Below are positions 17,918 through 28,400 of a DNA stretch of 64,000 nucleotides, piece after piece. Both the position numbers and the translations under genes were made by a program. The stretch covers positions 331,501-395,500 of the forward strand of contig NZ_CP061091.1 of assembly GCF_017654485.1 (NCBI RefSeq), in the 5' to 3' direction. The notes below the pieces were generated by a model. That model saw only the letters and a list, made by a program, of their open reading frames with translations. It was not told the DNA's origin and made no database searches. This DNA comes from Roseomonas marmotae (lineage in GTDB: Bacteria > Pseudomonadota > Alphaproteobacteria > Acetobacterales > Acetobacteraceae). The number at the start of each line of letters is the position of its first letter. Positions within the stretch are counted from its first letter, which is position 1.

Positions 17918-18346
17918 TTACGTTCGGCGGACGCCAAGGTGCTGTGAGAACCGCAGGAGGTATCCATCAGGGTCCTGCACGACGATCTCGCGTGCTCCGA
18001 CGTGCTCGTCGCCTCTGCGGTACCAGGCATCCTCCATAGGCCGGAACAGGGGCCATTTCTCCGCGGCGAGCCTCGACACTACGGCTGCCACATCCGGCAC
18101 GGTGATCTGGAAATTCATGCCTCGCCCGAACGGCCGTTCGAGAGTGCCCGTCATCCATGTGCCGCCATGCTCGATCATTATGTGCGCCGCTCCGAGCGTG
18201 AGGTAGGCGAAGGGGCGTTCGGGCCGGTCGTACAAGACGGAGAAGCCGAGCACCGCGACATAGAAGCGCAGGCTCCGCGCGAAGTCCGACACCTCAATTT
18301 CGGGCACCAAGGCGACTTTCTCTGGCGGCACGGTGGAGAGCTGCAT
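17918..18346 (-). CDS. VOC superfamily (glyoxalase/bleomycin-resistance-like) protein
   Basis: The 142-residue protein has the VOC fold: VPEIEVSDFARSLRFYVAVLGFSVLYDRPERPFAYLTLGAAHIMIEH at the start of the domain and a second half ending VGAREIVVQDPDGYLLRFSQHLG. The final QDPDGYLLR block and the H and E near residues 55-58 are typical metal or substrate positions. Members include dioxygenases, glyoxalases and drug-binding proteins; this short form most resembles bleomycin-resistance-type binders. Base composition is a little lower than in its neighbours, which may indicate transfer. Confidence 0.85.
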   Translation of the reverse strand: MQLSTVPPEKVALVPEIEVSDFARSLRFYVAVLGFSVLYDRPERPFAYLTLGAAHIMIEHGGTWMTGTLERPFGRGMNFQITVPDVAAVVSRLAAEKWPLFRPMEDAWYRRGDEHVGAREIVVQDPDGYLLRFSQHLGVRRT

Positions 18347-18418
18347 AGTTCCAACCTAACCTGCGATTTGAGAGTCTGCATCCCACCCATTCCAGCCCTT
18401 CCTTGATGGGCTTTCACC

Positions 18419-19294
18419 CTAGGGCATCGCGCCCGTGTTGATCACCGGCGTCGCGTCCTTGTCGCCCACCAGCACCACCAGCAGGTTGGCGACCATGGCG
18501 GCCCGCCGCTCCGGCTCCAGGGACAGGCCCTTGCGCTCCAGGGCTGCCAGCGCGTCCTCCACCATGTCCACCGCGCCGGCCACGATCTTGCGCCGGGCGG
18601 CCAGCACCGCCTCGGCCTGCTGCCGCCGCAGCATGGCGCCGGCGATCTCCGGCGCATAGGCCAGGTGGGTGATCCGCGCTTCCTCGATGCGGATGCCGGC
18701 GCGGCGCACCCGGTCCTGCAGCTCCCGCACCAGGCCCTGCACCACCTCGTCGCCGCCATCCAGCAGGGTGGCGCGCGACTTCGGCACGGGTGGCCCTTCG
18801 GGACTGCCCTGCGCGATGGCGGCTTCCTCGGCGTCATAGGCGTGGCTGCCGGCGATGCGGCGCAGCGCGGCATCGCTCTGCACCCGCACGAAGCTTTCGT
18901 AGTCGTCGATCTCCAGCAGCGCCGCCGCCGCATCCGAGACCGACCAGACCACGGCGGCGCCGATCTCGATCGGGTTGCCCGCCGCGTCATTGACCTTCAG
19001 CGCCGCGATCTCATGCGTCCGCAGCCGGCGGGAAACCTTGGAGCGGGTGTAGAAGGGATTGGTGAGGCGCAGCCCCGTGCTGCTGTCGCTGCCGCTGTAG
19101 GAGCCGAAGAGCAGGAAGACGGCGCTTTCATTCGGCGCCAGCACATAGACACCGCGCAGCAGGATGGCGCTGAGCGCCAGCGGCAGGAAGCCCAGGGCGG
19201 ATTGCCCGGGGTTCTCCGCCGCGGTGCCGCTGGCGATCAGCGCCACCCCGGCGGCCGCCAGCACCAGGATGGCCAGCAGGGCTGGCATAGCCAT
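18419..19294 (-). CDS. SPFH domain protein, N-terminus possibly frameshifted
   Basis: The 291-residue protein has two N-terminal membrane helices (LLAILVLAAAGVALIASG and LGFLPLALSAILLRGVYVL), then an SPFH domain (VLAPNESAVFLLFGSYSG to ITHLAYAPEIAGAMLRRQQAEAVLAARRKIV). It resembles slipin-type scaffolding proteins. Just upstream, another frame starting at ATG 19361 encodes MNEPATPRQREAAVAERQGLAVNGY, which looks like the normal short cytoplasmic lead-in of this family. A single-base insertion in the DNA near 19290 would join the two. Either the gene is frameshifted or translation truly starts at ATG 19294. Confidence 0.78.
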   Translation of the reverse strand: MAMPALLAILVLAAAGVALIASGTAAENPGQSALGFLPLALSAILLRGVYVLAPNESAVFLLFGSYSGSDSSTGLRLTNPFYTRSKVSRRLRTHEIAALKVNDAAGNPIEIGAAVVWSVSDAAAALLEIDDYESFVRVQSDAALRRIAGSHAYDAEEAAIAQGSPEGPPVPKSRATLLDGGDEVVQGLVRELQDRVRRAGIRIEEARITHLAYAPEIAGAMLRRQQAEAVLAARRKIVAGAVDMVEDALAALERKGLSLEPERRAAMVANLLVVLVGDKDATPVINTGAMP

Positions 19295-19447
19295 TGACCG
19301 CCAGCCCCTGGCGCTCCGCCACCGCGGCCTCGCGCTGCCTGGGAGTAGCCGGTTCGTTCATGCCGCGGACTCCTTCTGGCGCAGGCTTCCCGCGATCATT
19401 CCCGGCCATCCGGAACGCCGCAAGCCGCCGGGAGGAACCCCTGGCGC

Positions 19448-20116
19448 TCAGCCTGGATTGCGCAGCACCGTGGCGCTGGGGGGGGCGGGGGCCTCGATCA
19501 CCGCGCGGCCTTCCTCCACCCGCACCCGCCCGGCGGCGACCAGCGCCAGGGCGGCGGGGTAGAGGATATGCTCCTGCTCCAGCACCCGGCCGCCGAGGCT
19601 GTCCTCGGTATCCTCGGGCAGCACGGGCACGGCGGCCTGGGCGATGATGGGGCCTTCATCCACGCCCGGCGTCACCAGGTGCACGGTGCAACCATGCAGC
19701 CGCACCCCGGCGGCCAGCGCGCGGGCATGGGTATCCACGCCGGGGAAGGCGGGCAGCAGGGAGGGATGGATATTCACCATCCGCCCGGACCAGCGGTTGA
19801 CGAAGCCATCGGTCAGGATGCGCATGAAGCCGGCCAGCGCGATCAGCTCGATGCCGTGCTCGGCCATCACGGCTTCCATCGCCACCTCGAAGCCCGCGCG
19901 GTCGCGGCCGAAGGGGCGGCTTTCCACCACGGCGGTGGAGATGCCAGCCTCGGCCGCCCGCGCCAACCCTGCGGCGGCGGGCTTGTTGGAGAGCACCAGC
20001 ACGATCTCGGCCGGAAAGGCAGGGTCGGCGGCGGCGCTGAGCAGCGCCGCCATGTTGCTGCCCCGGCCGGAGATCAGGATGGCGGTGCGGCGGCGCGTCC
20101 CGCTCACGCCGGCCAT
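19448..20116 (-). CDS. purN: Phosphoribosylglycinamide formyltransferase
   Basis: The enzyme transfers a formyl group from 10-formyltetrahydrofolate to GAR, the third step of purine synthesis. The 222-residue protein starts with [15 protein letters not shown] and holds the catalytic region [32 protein letters not shown] (with the key His) and [18 protein letters not shown]. It overlaps the end of purM by 13 nt, the usual purM-purN arrangement, so the two form one operon. Confidence 0.97.
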   Translation of the reverse strand: MAGVSGTRRRTAILISGRGSNMAALLSAAADPAFPAEIVLVLSNKPAAAGLARAAEAGISTAVVESRPFGRDRAGFEVAMEAVMAEHGIELIALAGFMRILTDGFVNRWSGRMVNIHPSLLPAFPGVDTHARALAAGVRLHGCTVHLVTPGVDEGPIIAQAAVPVLPEDTEDSLGGRVLEQEHILYPAALALVAAGRVRVEEGRAVIEAPAPPSATVLRNPG

Positions 20117-21171
20117 TGCGGCGTGAGGTTTTCCATCCGCACCTCGGGCTCGGCGCCCGCGGTGCCGGCGGTGATCTGGCCGATGCGGCTGACCTGCTCG
20201 CCCTCGGCGGTCAGCAGGGCGGTGGCGGTCTCCACATCGCCGGGCGTCACCACCAGCACCATGCCGATGCCGCAGTTGAAGACGCGCAGCATCTCATCCG
20301 GCGTCACATTGCCCGCCTGGGCCAGCCAGGCGAAGACCGGCGCGGGGGTCCAGGCGCTGGCATCCACCACGCCGACGCTGCCCTGGGGCAGCACGCGCGG
20401 CAGGTTGCCCACAATGCCGCCGCCCGTGATATGCGCCGCCGCCTTCAGGAGGCGCGCCTTGTGCAGCGCCAGCACGGACTTCACGTAGATCCGGGTGGGC
20501 TCCAGCAGCGCGTGGCCGAGCGTGGTGCCGGCGGCGAAGGGCGCCGGGTCCGCCGGGCCCTGGCCGCTGGCTTCCAGGATGCGCCGTACGAGGGAGAAGC
20601 CGTTGGAATGCACACCGGAGGAGGCGAGGCCCAGCAGCACGTCTCCGGGGCGCACATCCGGGCGGGGCAGCAGCTGGTCGCGCTCGGCCGCGCCGACCGA
20701 GAAGCCGGCGAGGTCGTAGTCGTCCTTGGCGTACATGCCCGGCATCTCGGCCGTCTCGCCGCCCACCAGGGCGGAGCCGGCCTGGCGGCAGCCCTCGGCG
20801 ATGCCGGCGATCACGGCGCGCGCCTGCGCCAGCTCCAGCTTGCCGGTGGCGAAATAGTCCAGGAAGAACAGCGGCTCGGCGCCCTGCACCACCAGATCGT
20901 TGACGCACATGGCAACCAGGTCGATGCCCACGGCGTCATGAAAGCCAGTATCGATGGCAAGCCTCAGCTTGGTGCCGACGCCGTCGGTGGAGGACACCAG
21001 GACGGGATCGGTATAGCCGGCGGCCTTGAGGTCGAAGAGCGCGCCGAAGCCGCCCAGCGAGCCCATGACACCCGGACGGGTGGTGGCCTTGGCCAGGGGT
21101 TTGATGGCATCGACGAGGGCATCGCCGGTTTCGATGTCCACGCCGGCGTCGCGGTAGGTCAGACTGGTCAT
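20104..21171 (-). CDS. purM: Phosphoribosylformylglycinamidine cyclo-ligase
   Basis: This AIR synthetase closes the imidazole ring in purine synthesis using ATP. The 355-residue protein begins with the conserved [17 protein letters not shown], followed by [20 protein letters not shown] and [11 protein letters not shown], all family signatures. The frame is open further upstream to 21594, but ATG 21171 precedes the conserved start. It is divergent from the DUF2066 gene across 66 bp, and purN follows with an overlap. Confidence 0.97.
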   Translation of the reverse strand: MTSLTYRDAGVDIETGDALVDAIKPLAKATTRPGVMGSLGGFGALFDLKAAGYTDPVLVSSTDGVGTKLRLAIDTGFHDAVGIDLVAMCVNDLVVQGAEPLFFLDYFATGKLELAQARAVIAGIAEGCRQAGSALVGGETAEMPGMYAKDDYDLAGFSVGAAERDQLLPRPDVRPGDVLLGLASSGVHSNGFSLVRRILEASGQGPADPAPFAAGTTLGHALLEPTRIYVKSVLALHKARLLKAAAHITGGGIVGNLPRVLPQGSVGVVDASAWTPAPVFAWLAQAGNVTPDEMLRVFNCGIGMVLVVTPGDVETATALLTAEGEQVSRIGQITAGTAGAEPEVRMENLTPQWPA

Positions 21172-21237
21172 GAAGGGGCCCGATAAGCTATGCGCAAAGA
21201 CCCAGGGGTCGATGGCCCGGGCTTCCAAGGGGGCGGA

Positions 21238-22056
21238 ATGCAACATTTTCGGCGGCTGGCTGCAACTGCTGTCATCACGGGACTGCTCGGCATGCCGCTC
21301 CTGGCCGGTGCCCAGGAGGCTGGCAGCGGCTTCGTGCAGCGCGGCGTGACGGTGGAGACCACTGCCGAGAATGCCGTGGTGGCCCGCACCAAAGCGTTGG
21401 CCGCCGCCCAGCGCCAAGCCTATGAAAAGATGGCGAGCGAGATGGGCTTCAGCCGCAGCGCCTCCGATTCCCAGATCGAGTCGATGGTGGACAGCATCAT
21501 CGTCGAGCAGGAGCGCGCCACCCGCACCGGCTACAACGGGCGGCTGACGGTGAATTTCAATCCGCGCAAGGTCTCCAACTTCGCCGGCATCCACTCCGGC
21601 GGTTCCGGTGGTGGTGGTGGTGGTGGTGGTGGTAGCAGCGGCAGCGGCACCGCCGAGGCAGCCGCGCCGGGGGGGTCATACGGCAGCTTCAGCCCGCCGC
21701 CCGGCTATTCCTCCCCCGCCTCCGCCTATGTGGAGAGCGTGACCGTCTTCAACGGCATGCCGGAATGGCTGGATCTGCGCCGCCGCCTGCTGTCCAGCCC
21801 CGAGGTCGCCTCGGTCGATATCCTGGCCATCGCGGTGGACGGGGCGCGGCTGCGCCTGGGGCTGCGGGTGCCGCCCGACGAGGCGGCGCGCGGCCTCTCC
21901 GCCCGCGGCGTCCTGCTGCAACAGGCCGGCGCCATGCCCGCGGCGCCGCAGCCGGGCGTGCTGGCGCCGCCGGTGCCCTATGGCGCCAGCCCCGCGCCCG
22001 TGCCGATGGCCGCGCCCAATGCGCCCTGGCTGCTCGGCCTTGCCAGCGGAGCCTGA
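21238..22056 (+). CDS. DUF2066 family exported protein
   Basis: The 272-residue protein has a signal peptide ([20 protein letters not shown]) and a DUF2066-like region ([27 protein letters not shown]). A glycine stretch from a (GGT)9 repeat links two parts, and the C-terminus is proline- and alanine-rich. The function is unknown, but the family precedes pgsA-like, PerM, hda and ppk genes in many alphaproteobacteria, as here. ATG 21238 follows AAGGGGG. The stop overlaps the start of the phosphatidyltransferase gene. Confidence 0.8.
   Translation: MQHFRRLAATAVITGLLGMPLLAGAQEAGSGFVQRGVTVETTAENAVVARTKALAAAQRQAYEKMASEMGFSRSASDSQIESMVDSIIVEQERATRTGYNGRLTVNFNPRKVSNFAGIHSGGSGGGGGGGGGSSGSGTAEAAAPGGSYGSFSPPPGYSSPASAYVESVTVFNGMPEWLDLRRRLLSSPEVASVDILAIAVDGARLRLGLRVPPDEAARGLSARGVLLQQAGAMPAAPQPGVLAPPVPYGASPAPVPMAAPNAPWLLGLASGA
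21607..21633 (+). repeat. (GGT)9 trinucleotide repeat
   Basis: Nine uninterrupted GGT units encode nine glycines in the DUF2066 protein. Changes in unit number would lengthen or shorten a flexible linker without shifting the frame. Confidence 0.95.
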
Positions 22057-22642
22057 AGCGCCCCGCCCTTCCGCCGCGCCGCCGCCCGGGCCGGCCCTGG
22101 CCGAGGCCGGCGCGCTGACCCTGCCGAACCTGATCACCCTGGCCCGGCTCTGCGCTGTGCCCGGGACGATCTGGCTGATCATGCATGGGCGGCTGGACTG
22201 GGCATTCGTGCTCTTCGCCGCCGCCGGCATCTCCGACGCCATCGATGGCTGGATCGCGCGGCGCTGGCATCTGCGCTCCCGCCTCGGCGCCATGCTGGAC
22301 CCGCTGGCGGACAAGGCGCTGATGACCGGCGCCTATGTCACGCTCGCCATCACCGGCATGATCCCGGACTGGCTGGCCATCCTGGTCGTCTTCCGGGACC
22401 TGCTGATCCTGGGCGGCGTGGTGGTGCTCTGGCTGCTGGGCACGGCGCCGCAGATCCGCCCGCTGCGCATCTCCAAGGTGAATACGGCGGCGCAGATCGC
22501 CTTTGCCGGGCTGACGCTGCTCGTCGCGGGTTTCGGTCCAGGGCCGGGCCCTGCTATGGAGATGCTGGCCTGGGGCGTGGCCGCCACGACCGCCGCCTCC
22601 GGCCTGGCCTATCTGCGGGAGGCCGGGCGCCAGGTCCGCTGA
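22019..22642 (+). CDS. CDP-alcohol phosphatidyltransferase
   Basis: The 207-residue membrane protein carries the CDP-alcohol phosphotransferase motif D-x2-D-G-x2-A-R-x8-G-x3-D-x3-D, seen as SDAIDGWIARRWHLRSRLG followed by AMLDPLADK. Several membrane helices follow. The likely reaction is transfer of a phosphatidyl group from CDP-diacylglycerol to an alcohol such as glycerol phosphate or a cardiolipin-type acceptor; the exact acceptor is uncertain. The start is ambiguous: ATG 22019 overlaps the DUF2066 stop by 38 nt, and ATG 21980 is also in frame. It is in the operon DUF2066 to hdaA. Confidence 0.85.
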   Translation: MRPGCSALPAEPEAPRPSAAPPPGPALAEAGALTLPNLITLARLCAVPGTIWLIMHGRLDWAFVLFAAAGISDAIDGWIARRWHLRSRLGAMLDPLADKALMTGAYVTLAITGMIPDWLAILVVFRDLLILGGVVVLWLLGTAPQIRPLRISKVNTAAQIAFAGLTLLVAGFGPGPGPAMEMLAWGVAATTAASGLAYLREAGRQVR

Positions 22643-22686
22643 GCCGATGCGGAACGCCGCCTGGCAGGGCACAAGACAGGGTGAGC

Positions 22687-23868
22687 ATGCCGTCCGAGAC
22701 GACCCCCGCCCCCGTATCGCCGGAAACGCCGCTGCCGCCGCGCGGCGCACCCCGGCTGCCCCCCCTGCCGCCGCTGCAGCCGGGGCCACGCACGGCCACC
22801 CGGGGGCAGCGCCTGGGGCTGGTGCTGGGGCTCACGGCCACGCTGCTCTTCCTGATCTGGCTGTTCTCGGCGATCCTGACCCCCTTCGTGCTGGCGGGCT
22901 GCATCGCCTATTTCCTCGACCCCGTGGCGACGCGGATGAACCGGCTCGGCATACCGCGGGGCCTGGCCGCGCTGCTGCTGGTGGGCGGGCTGATGGCGGC
23001 GGCGCTGCTGGCGGTGCTGCTGCTCTATCCGCTGCTGATCGCCCAGGTCGGCACCCTGCTGGCACGGCTGCCCAACTATGTCGCCGGCATCGGCAGCGCG
23101 GTGCAGGACGCGATGGTGGCGCTGGAGCAGCGCTTCGGGCCGGAGGTGATGGACAGCCGGCTGCGCGACCTCGCGGTCAGCCAGGTGGCGGCCATCCTCT
23201 CCTTCCTCGGCACGGCGGCGACACGGCTGATCGGCGGCGGCTACGCGCTGCTCTCGGTCTTCACGCTAGTCGTCGTTACGCCCGTGGTCGGCTTCTACCT
23301 GCTGAGGGACTGGCAGAAGATCCTGCGGCGGCTGGAAAGCTGGCTGCCCCGCCGCTACGCCACCACCCTGCGGCAACTGGCGCGGGAGACGGACCGCGTG
23401 CTCTCCGCCTGGCTGCGCGGGCAGCTGCTCTGCTGCGCCCTGCTCTGCGCCTATTATGCCATCGGCCTCTCGTCGGTAGGGCTGGAGCTGGGGCTGATCC
23501 TGGGCCTCGCCTCCGGCGTGCTCTCCTTCATCCCCTATGTCGGCTCCATGACCGGCCTCGGCACGGCGCTGCTGCTGGCGCTCGGCCAGTTCGGCAACTG
23601 GGAGGGGGTGGCGACGGTCGCCGCCGTCTTCGTTACCGGGCAGGTCATCGAGGGCTATATCATCTACCCCTACCTGCTGGGGGACCGGGTGGAACTGCAC
23701 GCCGTCTGGGTCATTTTCGCTTTGTTCGCGGGCGGTGTCGCCTTCGGCTTCCTGGGGGTGCTGCTGGCCGTGCCCATGGCCGCCGTCCTGGGCGTGCTGG
23801 CGCGCTACTGGCTGCGGCGCTACCTGGAGAGCCCACTCTATCTGGACCCGCCCCGCACGGGGCCCTGA
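22687..23868 (+). CDS. PerM/AI-2E family permease
   Basis: The 393-residue integral membrane protein has a proline-rich N-terminal tail, paired helices (LGLVLGLTATLLFLIWLFSAIL, FVLAGCIAYFLDPVATRMNRLGIPRG), a soluble middle part, and a C-terminal bundle with VLSFIPYVGSMTGLGTALLLAL and VFVTGQVIEGYIIYPYLLGDRVELHAVWVIFAL. The IPRG and FIPYVGS motifs are typical of the PerM branch that sits next to hda in alphaproteobacteria. ATG 22687 is chosen over GTG 22681. HdaA begins 5 nt after its stop. Confidence 0.9.
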   Translation: MPSETTPAPVSPETPLPPRGAPRLPPLPPLQPGPRTATRGQRLGLVLGLTATLLFLIWLFSAILTPFVLAGCIAYFLDPVATRMNRLGIPRGLAALLLVGGLMAAALLAVLLLYPLLIAQVGTLLARLPNYVAGIGSAVQDAMVALEQRFGPEVMDSRLRDLAVSQVAAILSFLGTAATRLIGGGYALLSVFTLVVVTPVVGFYLLRDWQKILRRLESWLPRRYATTLRQLARETDRVLSAWLRGQLLCCALLCAYYAIGLSSVGLELGLILGLASGVLSFIPYVGSMTGLGTALLLALGQFGNWEGVATVAAVFVTGQVIEGYIIYPYLLGDRVELHAVWVIFALFAGGVAFGFLGVLLAVPMAAVLGVLARYWLRRYLESPLYLDPPRTGP

Positions 23869-23873
23869 ACGCG

Positions 23874-24608
23874 ATGGAACCGCAGCGCCAGCTCGCCCTG
23901 CCGCTGGATCTCCCGCAGAGCTTCTCGGGCGAGGTCCTGCCGGATTCCTCCAATGCCGAGGCCATGGCCTGGCTGGAGCGGACGGAATCCTGGCCCAGCC
24001 AACGCCTCGCCCTCTTCGGCCCGCCGGGGGTGGGCAAGTCGCACCTGCTGCGGCAGGTGGCGGCGCGGCGCGGCTGGCGGGTGCTGCAGGGGCCGGCGCT
24101 GCGCGGCGTGCCGGAACCCGCCCCCAGCGTGCTGGACGATGCCGATTGCGTGGTGGAGGAAGCCGCGCTCTTCCACCTCATCAATGCCTGCGCCGATGCG
24201 GGGCTGCCGCTGCTGCTGGCCGGGCGCGCACCGCCCGCCCGCTGGCCGGTGGCGCTGCCGGACCTGGCCAGCCGGCTGCGCGCCACCACCGCCGTGGGCA
24301 TCACCGAGCCCTCCGACCGGCTGCTGGCCACCTTGCTGGCGCGCGACTTCTCCGAACGCCAGCTGCGGGTGCCGGAGGCGGTGCAGGAATGGCTGCTGGC
24401 GCGCCTGCCCCGCGAGGCCGCGGCCCTGGCCGAGGCGGTGGCGCGGCTGGACCGGGCGGCGCTGGCCGCCGGCGGCGCCGTCACGCGCGGCCTGGCCCGG
24501 GCGGCGCTGGCGGACTGGCCGGGCTTCGGGGCTGATACGCCCGCGCTTCATGACGTTTCCGGGTCCGAGCCCGCTGTCCTCTCCACCGGCACGCCCGCCT
24601 TGCTGTAG
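23874..24608 (+). CDS. hdaA: HdaA, DnaA-related regulator of replication initiation
   Basis: The 244-residue AAA+ protein resembles the DnaA core without its DNA-binding domain. The N-terminus holds QLALPLDLP at residues 5-13, a sliding-clamp binding motif, and the Walker A loop is GPPGVGKS. Hda-type proteins bind the clamp and stimulate ATP hydrolysis by DnaA to prevent over-initiation. The Walker B region is VLDDAD. It lies 5 nt behind the PerM gene and 10 nt ahead of ppk, the usual alphaproteobacterial order. Confidence 0.9.
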   Translation: MEPQRQLALPLDLPQSFSGEVLPDSSNAEAMAWLERTESWPSQRLALFGPPGVGKSHLLRQVAARRGWRVLQGPALRGVPEPAPSVLDDADCVVEEAALFHLINACADAGLPLLLAGRAPPARWPVALPDLASRLRATTAVGITEPSDRLLATLLARDFSERQLRVPEAVQEWLLARLPREAAALAEAVARLDRAALAAGGAVTRGLARAALADWPGFGADTPALHDVSGSEPAVLSTGTPALL

Positions 24609-24618
24609 TGTCACGGGC

Positions 24619-26838
24619 ATGGACGCCAATGCTGCACCGCTGACCACCGAACCGGCCGAGGCCGCCATCGCCCCCGATGCGCCGGCGCGCTTCATCAACC
24701 GCGAGCTGTCCTGGCTGGACTTCAATGCCCGCGTGCTGGAGGAGGCGGAGAACCCGAAGCACCCGCTGCTGGAGCGGCTGCGCTTCGTCGCCATCTCCGC
24801 CTCCAACCTCGACGAATTCTATTCCGTCCGCGTCGCCGGGCTGGCGGGGCAGGAGCGCGCGGGCATCGCCGCCACCTCGCCCGAGGGGCTGACGCCGGGG
24901 CAGCAGCTGGTCGCCATCCATGCCCGCGCCGCCGCGCTGGTCGAGGGCCAGCACGCCGCCTGGCGCCAGCTTCGCGGCGAGTTGCGGGAGGCGGGCATCG
25001 GCGTGATCGGCGTCGAGGAACTGTCGGAGGCCGACCGCCGCTGGCTGGAGAGCTGGTTCCTGGAGCGCGTCTTCCCCGTGCTGACGCCGCTGGCGGTGGA
25101 CCCGGCGCATCCCTTCCCCTTCATCGCCAACCTCGCGCTCTGCATGGTGCTGAAGCTGGTGCGGGAGGAGGATGGCGGCATCATGCGGGCGCTGCTGCCC
25201 GTGCCCTCGCAGATCGAGCGCTTCGTCCGCCTGCCGCCCTCCGAGGACACGCATCATCGCGCCGCCGCCTTCCCGCAGGGGGCCGGGCCGATCCGCTTCG
25301 TGCTGCTGGAGGACCTGATCAGCCTGTTCCTGCACCGGCTCTTCCCCGGCTACATCAATGTCGAGCAGGGGCTGTTCCGGCTGATCCGCGACACTGACGT
25401 GGAATTCGAGGAAGAGGCCGAGGATCTCGTCCGCTCCTATGAATCCGCGCTCAAGCGGCGCCGGCGCGGCCGCGCCATCCAGCTGGCGGTGGATGCCCGC
25501 ATGGCCGCCGACCTCGTCGATTTCGTGGCCGAGGAGCTGGACGCGCCGCGCGCCGAGCTGTTCATGGTCGATGGCCTGCTGGGCATGGCGGACCTGAAGC
25601 AGCTGATCGTGGATGACCGCCCCGACCTGCTCTTCACGCCCTATACCCCCCGCTTCCCCGAGCGCATCCTGGATTTCGGCGGTGACTGCTTCGCCGCCAT
25701 CCGCGCCAAGGACATCGTGGTCCACCACCCCTATGAGAGTTTCGACGTGGTGGTGCAGTTCCTGCGGCAGGCGGCGCGCGACCCCAATGTGGTCGCCATC
25801 AAGCAGACGCTCTACCGCACCTCCCGCGACAGCCCCATCACCCGCGCGCTGATCGAGGCCGCCGACCTCGGCAAATCCGTCACCGCCATGGTGGAGCTGA
25901 AGGCGCGCTTCGACGAGGAGCGCAACATCGCCCTTTCCCGCGAACTGGAAGCCGCCGGGGTGCAGGTGGTCTTCGGCTTCGTGGACCTGAAGATCCACGC
26001 CAAGATGTCGCTGGTGGTGCGGCGCGAGGGCGGCTCGCTCCGCTCCTATGCCCATTTCGGCACCGGCAACTACCATCCCATCACGGCGCGCATCTACACC
26101 GACCTCAGCTTCTTCACCGCCGACCCCGGCCTGACGCGGGACGCGCAGAAGCTGTTCAACTACATGACCGGCTATGCGCGGCCGGAGACCATGGCCGGGC
26201 TGGCCTTCGCGCCGCTGACCATCCGCCCGGCGCTGATGGGGCTGATCGAGCAGGAGATCGCCTTCGCGCGCGAGGGCAAGCCCGCCGGCATCTGGCTGAA
26301 GATGAACTCCCTGGTGGATGAGACGCTGATCGACGCGCTGTACCGCGCCAGCCGGGCGGGCGTGAAGATCGAATGCGTGGTGCGCGGCATCTGCTGCCTG
26401 CGCCCGGGCGTGCCGGGGCTGTCCGACCATATCCGGGTGAAGTCCATCATCGGCCGCTTCCTGGAGCATTCGCGCATCTGCGTCTTCGGCAACGGCCACC
26501 GCCTGCCCAGCCGCCGCGCCCGCGTCTTCATCAGCAGCGCCGACTGGATGGCCCGCAACATGGACTGGCGCGTGGAGACGCTGGTGCCGGTGGAGAACCA
26601 GACGGTGCACGCGCAGATCCTCGACCAGATCATGGTCGTGAACCTGAAGGACACGGCGCAATCCTGGCAGTTGCACGCCGACGGCCAGTGGCGCCGGCTG
26701 GAACCCGGGGCCAACCCGGTCTCGGCGCACGACTATTTCATGACCAACCCCTCCCTGTCCGGGCGCGGCAGCGCGTTGCACCGGGGGCCGCGCCGTGTCA
26801 CCCCCCGCCGGCGGCAGGACCGCGTCGCCCAGGACTAA
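24619..26838 (+). CDS. ppk: Polyphosphate kinase
   Basis: The enzyme makes long-chain inorganic polyphosphate from ATP. The 739-residue protein starts with [20 protein letters not shown] and [13 protein letters not shown] in the N-terminal domain. The phospholipase-D-like core contains [22 protein letters not shown] and [13 protein letters not shown], with the catalytic histidine in the KIHAK motif, and the C-terminal domain holds FGNGHR-like [11 protein letters not shown]. The frame is open upstream, but ATG 24619 matches the family start. It follows hdaA closely and is followed by ppx. Confidence 0.97.
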   Translation: MDANAAPLTTEPAEAAIAPDAPARFINRELSWLDFNARVLEEAENPKHPLLERLRFVAISASNLDEFYSVRVAGLAGQERAGIAATSPEGLTPGQQLVAIHARAAALVEGQHAAWRQLRGELREAGIGVIGVEELSEADRRWLESWFLERVFPVLTPLAVDPAHPFPFIANLALCMVLKLVREEDGGIMRALLPVPSQIERFVRLPPSEDTHHRAAAFPQGAGPIRFVLLEDLISLFLHRLFPGYINVEQGLFRLIRDTDVEFEEEAEDLVRSYESALKRRRRGRAIQLAVDARMAADLVDFVAEELDAPRAELFMVDGLLGMADLKQLIVDDRPDLLFTPYTPRFPERILDFGGDCFAAIRAKDIVVHHPYESFDVVVQFLRQAARDPNVVAIKQTLYRTSRDSPITRALIEAADLGKSVTAMVELKARFDEERNIALSRELEAAGVQVVFGFVDLKIHAKMSLVVRREGGSLRSYAHFGTGNYHPITARIYTDLSFFTADPGLTRDAQKLFNYMTGYARPETMAGLAFAPLTIRPALMGLIEQEIAFAREGKPAGIWLKMNSLVDETLIDALYRASRAGVKIECVVRGICCLRPGVPGLSDHIRVKSIIGRFLEHSRICVFGNGHRLPSRRARVFISSADWMARNMDWRVETLVPVENQTVHAQILDQIMVVNLKDTAQSWQLHADGQWRRLEPGANPVSAHDYFMTNPSLSGRGSALHRGPRRVTPRRRQDRVAQD

Positions 26839-26849
26839 GGACTTTCCCG

Positions 26850-28364
26850 TTGGATCTGCCGGAGACCGCGAATCTCTCCCCCCCCAGCCTGTCCGGCCAC
26901 CCGCCCCGCTGCGGCGTGGTGGATCTGGGCTCGAACTCCGTGCGGCTGGTGGTCTTCGAGGGGCGCGGCCGCAACCCGCTGCCCATCTTCAATGAAAAGG
27001 CGGTGCTGGGCCTGGGCCGGGGGTTGCAGACCACCGGCAGGCTGAACGAGACGGCCATGGCCCAGGCCCTGACCGTCATGGCCCGCTATCACGCCGTCGC
27101 CCACGCCATGGGCGTCGGGCCGCTCGAGGTGCTGGCCACCGCCGCCGTCCGCGATGCCGAGAATGGCGCGGCCTTCGCCGCCTCCCTCCAGCAATGTCTG
27201 CCCGGCGTGCCCATCCGTATCCTGGAAGGGGAGCAGGAGGCGCGCCTCTCGGCCGAGGGGGTGCTGATGGGATTCCCCGGCGCCGATGGCATCCTCGGCG
27301 ATCTCGGCGGCGGCTCGCTGGAGCTGGTGGAGCTGAACCAGGGCGAGGTCGGCCGCATGGCCTCCCTCCCGCTGGGCGCCATCCGCCTGTCCGACCGCGC
27401 CGGGGGCGACGTGGCCAAGGCGCGTGGCATCGCCGAGGCCGAGCTCTCCCGCTTCCCCTGGCTCTCCGCGGGCAAGGACCGGGATCTCTACCTCGTCGGC
27501 GGCGCCTGGCGCGCGCTGGCGAAGATCCATATCGCCCAGACCTCCTATCCCCTCTCCATCGTCCATCACTACGTGCTGCGGCGGGACGAGGCGCGCGACC
27601 TCTGCGGGCTGGTGATCGCGGCCACGCGGCGGACGCTGGAGCGCATCCCCGGCGCGCCCGGCAAGCGCATCCAGGACCTGCCCTTCGCCGCCGTGGCGCT
27701 GCGCCGCCTGCTGCGCGCCACGGGCGCGCGCCGCGTGGTCTTCAGCGCCAATGGCATGCGGGAGGGCTGGTACGCCCGCCTCCTCCCGCCTGAGACGCTG
27801 CGGCTGGACCCGCTGCTCTCCGCCGGGCAGGAGATGGCGGCGCGCTATGGCCGCGACACCGCCATGCCCCAGGCGCTGGTGGACTGGACCGCCCCCCTCT
27901 GGAACCAGGAAAGCCCGGAGGACACGGCCCTGCGGCAGGCCGCCTGCTGGCTCTCGGATGTCGGCAGCCACGACCACCCGGACTACCGCGCCGAGCAGTC
28001 CTTCCTGCGCGTGCTGCGCCAGCCCGGCATCGGCCTGGACCACCATGCCCGCGCCTTCCTGGCCCTGGCCACCGCGCTGCGCTACGAGCCCGAGAACGAC
28101 GCGCCCTTCCTGACCACCGCGCGCATGCTGCTGGATACCGGCGCCATGCGGCGGGCCGAGATGCTGGGGGCGGTGATGCGCCTGGCCTATACCCTCTCGG
28201 GCGGCACCCCGGCGCTGCTGGCGCGAACCTCCCTGCGCGTCTCCGGCGGCACCCTGACCCTGCGGCTGGCCGGCAGCGGCGTCTTCGCCGGCGACAGCGT
28301 GCAGCGGCGCGTGGAGGCCCTGGCGGCGGCATATGGGCTGGAGGGGATCGTCGAGGTCGGCTGA
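26850..28364 (+). CDS. ppx: Exopolyphosphatase (Ppx/GppA family)
   Basis: The enzyme degrades polyphosphate or pppGpp. The 504-residue protein carries the actin-like ATPase signatures CGVVDLGSNSVRLVVFEG and EVLATAAVRDAENG, and GILGDLGGGSLELVEL. The HD-like C-terminal domain is present. The frame is open further upstream inside ppk, but TTG 26850 is chosen: the AAGGA at 26837-26841 overlaps the ppk stop, is spaced 8 nt, and gives the standard family length. The ppk-ppx pair makes and breaks polyphosphate. Confidence 0.93.
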   Translation: MDLPETANLSPPSLSGHPPRCGVVDLGSNSVRLVVFEGRGRNPLPIFNEKAVLGLGRGLQTTGRLNETAMAQALTVMARYHAVAHAMGVGPLEVLATAAVRDAENGAAFAASLQQCLPGVPIRILEGEQEARLSAEGVLMGFPGADGILGDLGGGSLELVELNQGEVGRMASLPLGAIRLSDRAGGDVAKARGIAEAELSRFPWLSAGKDRDLYLVGGAWRALAKIHIAQTSYPLSIVHHYVLRRDEARDLCGLVIAATRRTLERIPGAPGKRIQDLPFAAVALRRLLRATGARRVVFSANGMREGWYARLLPPETLRLDPLLSAGQEMAARYGRDTAMPQALVDWTAPLWNQESPEDTALRQAACWLSDVGSHDHPDYRAEQSFLRVLRQPGIGLDHHARAFLALATALRYEPENDAPFLTTARMLLDTGAMRRAEMLGAVMRLAYTLSGGTPALLARTSLRVSGGTLTLRLAGSGVFAGDSVQRRVEALAAAYGLEGIVEVG

Positions 28365-28400
28365 GAGGCACCACCGGGGGGGGGAGGCGCTGCCCATGCC

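Noticed and set aside
24481..26781. 766-codon antisense frame opposite ppk
   Set aside because: Composition is dominated by His, Gln, Gly and Arg, typical of antisense GC-rich DNA; ppk on the other strand is certain.
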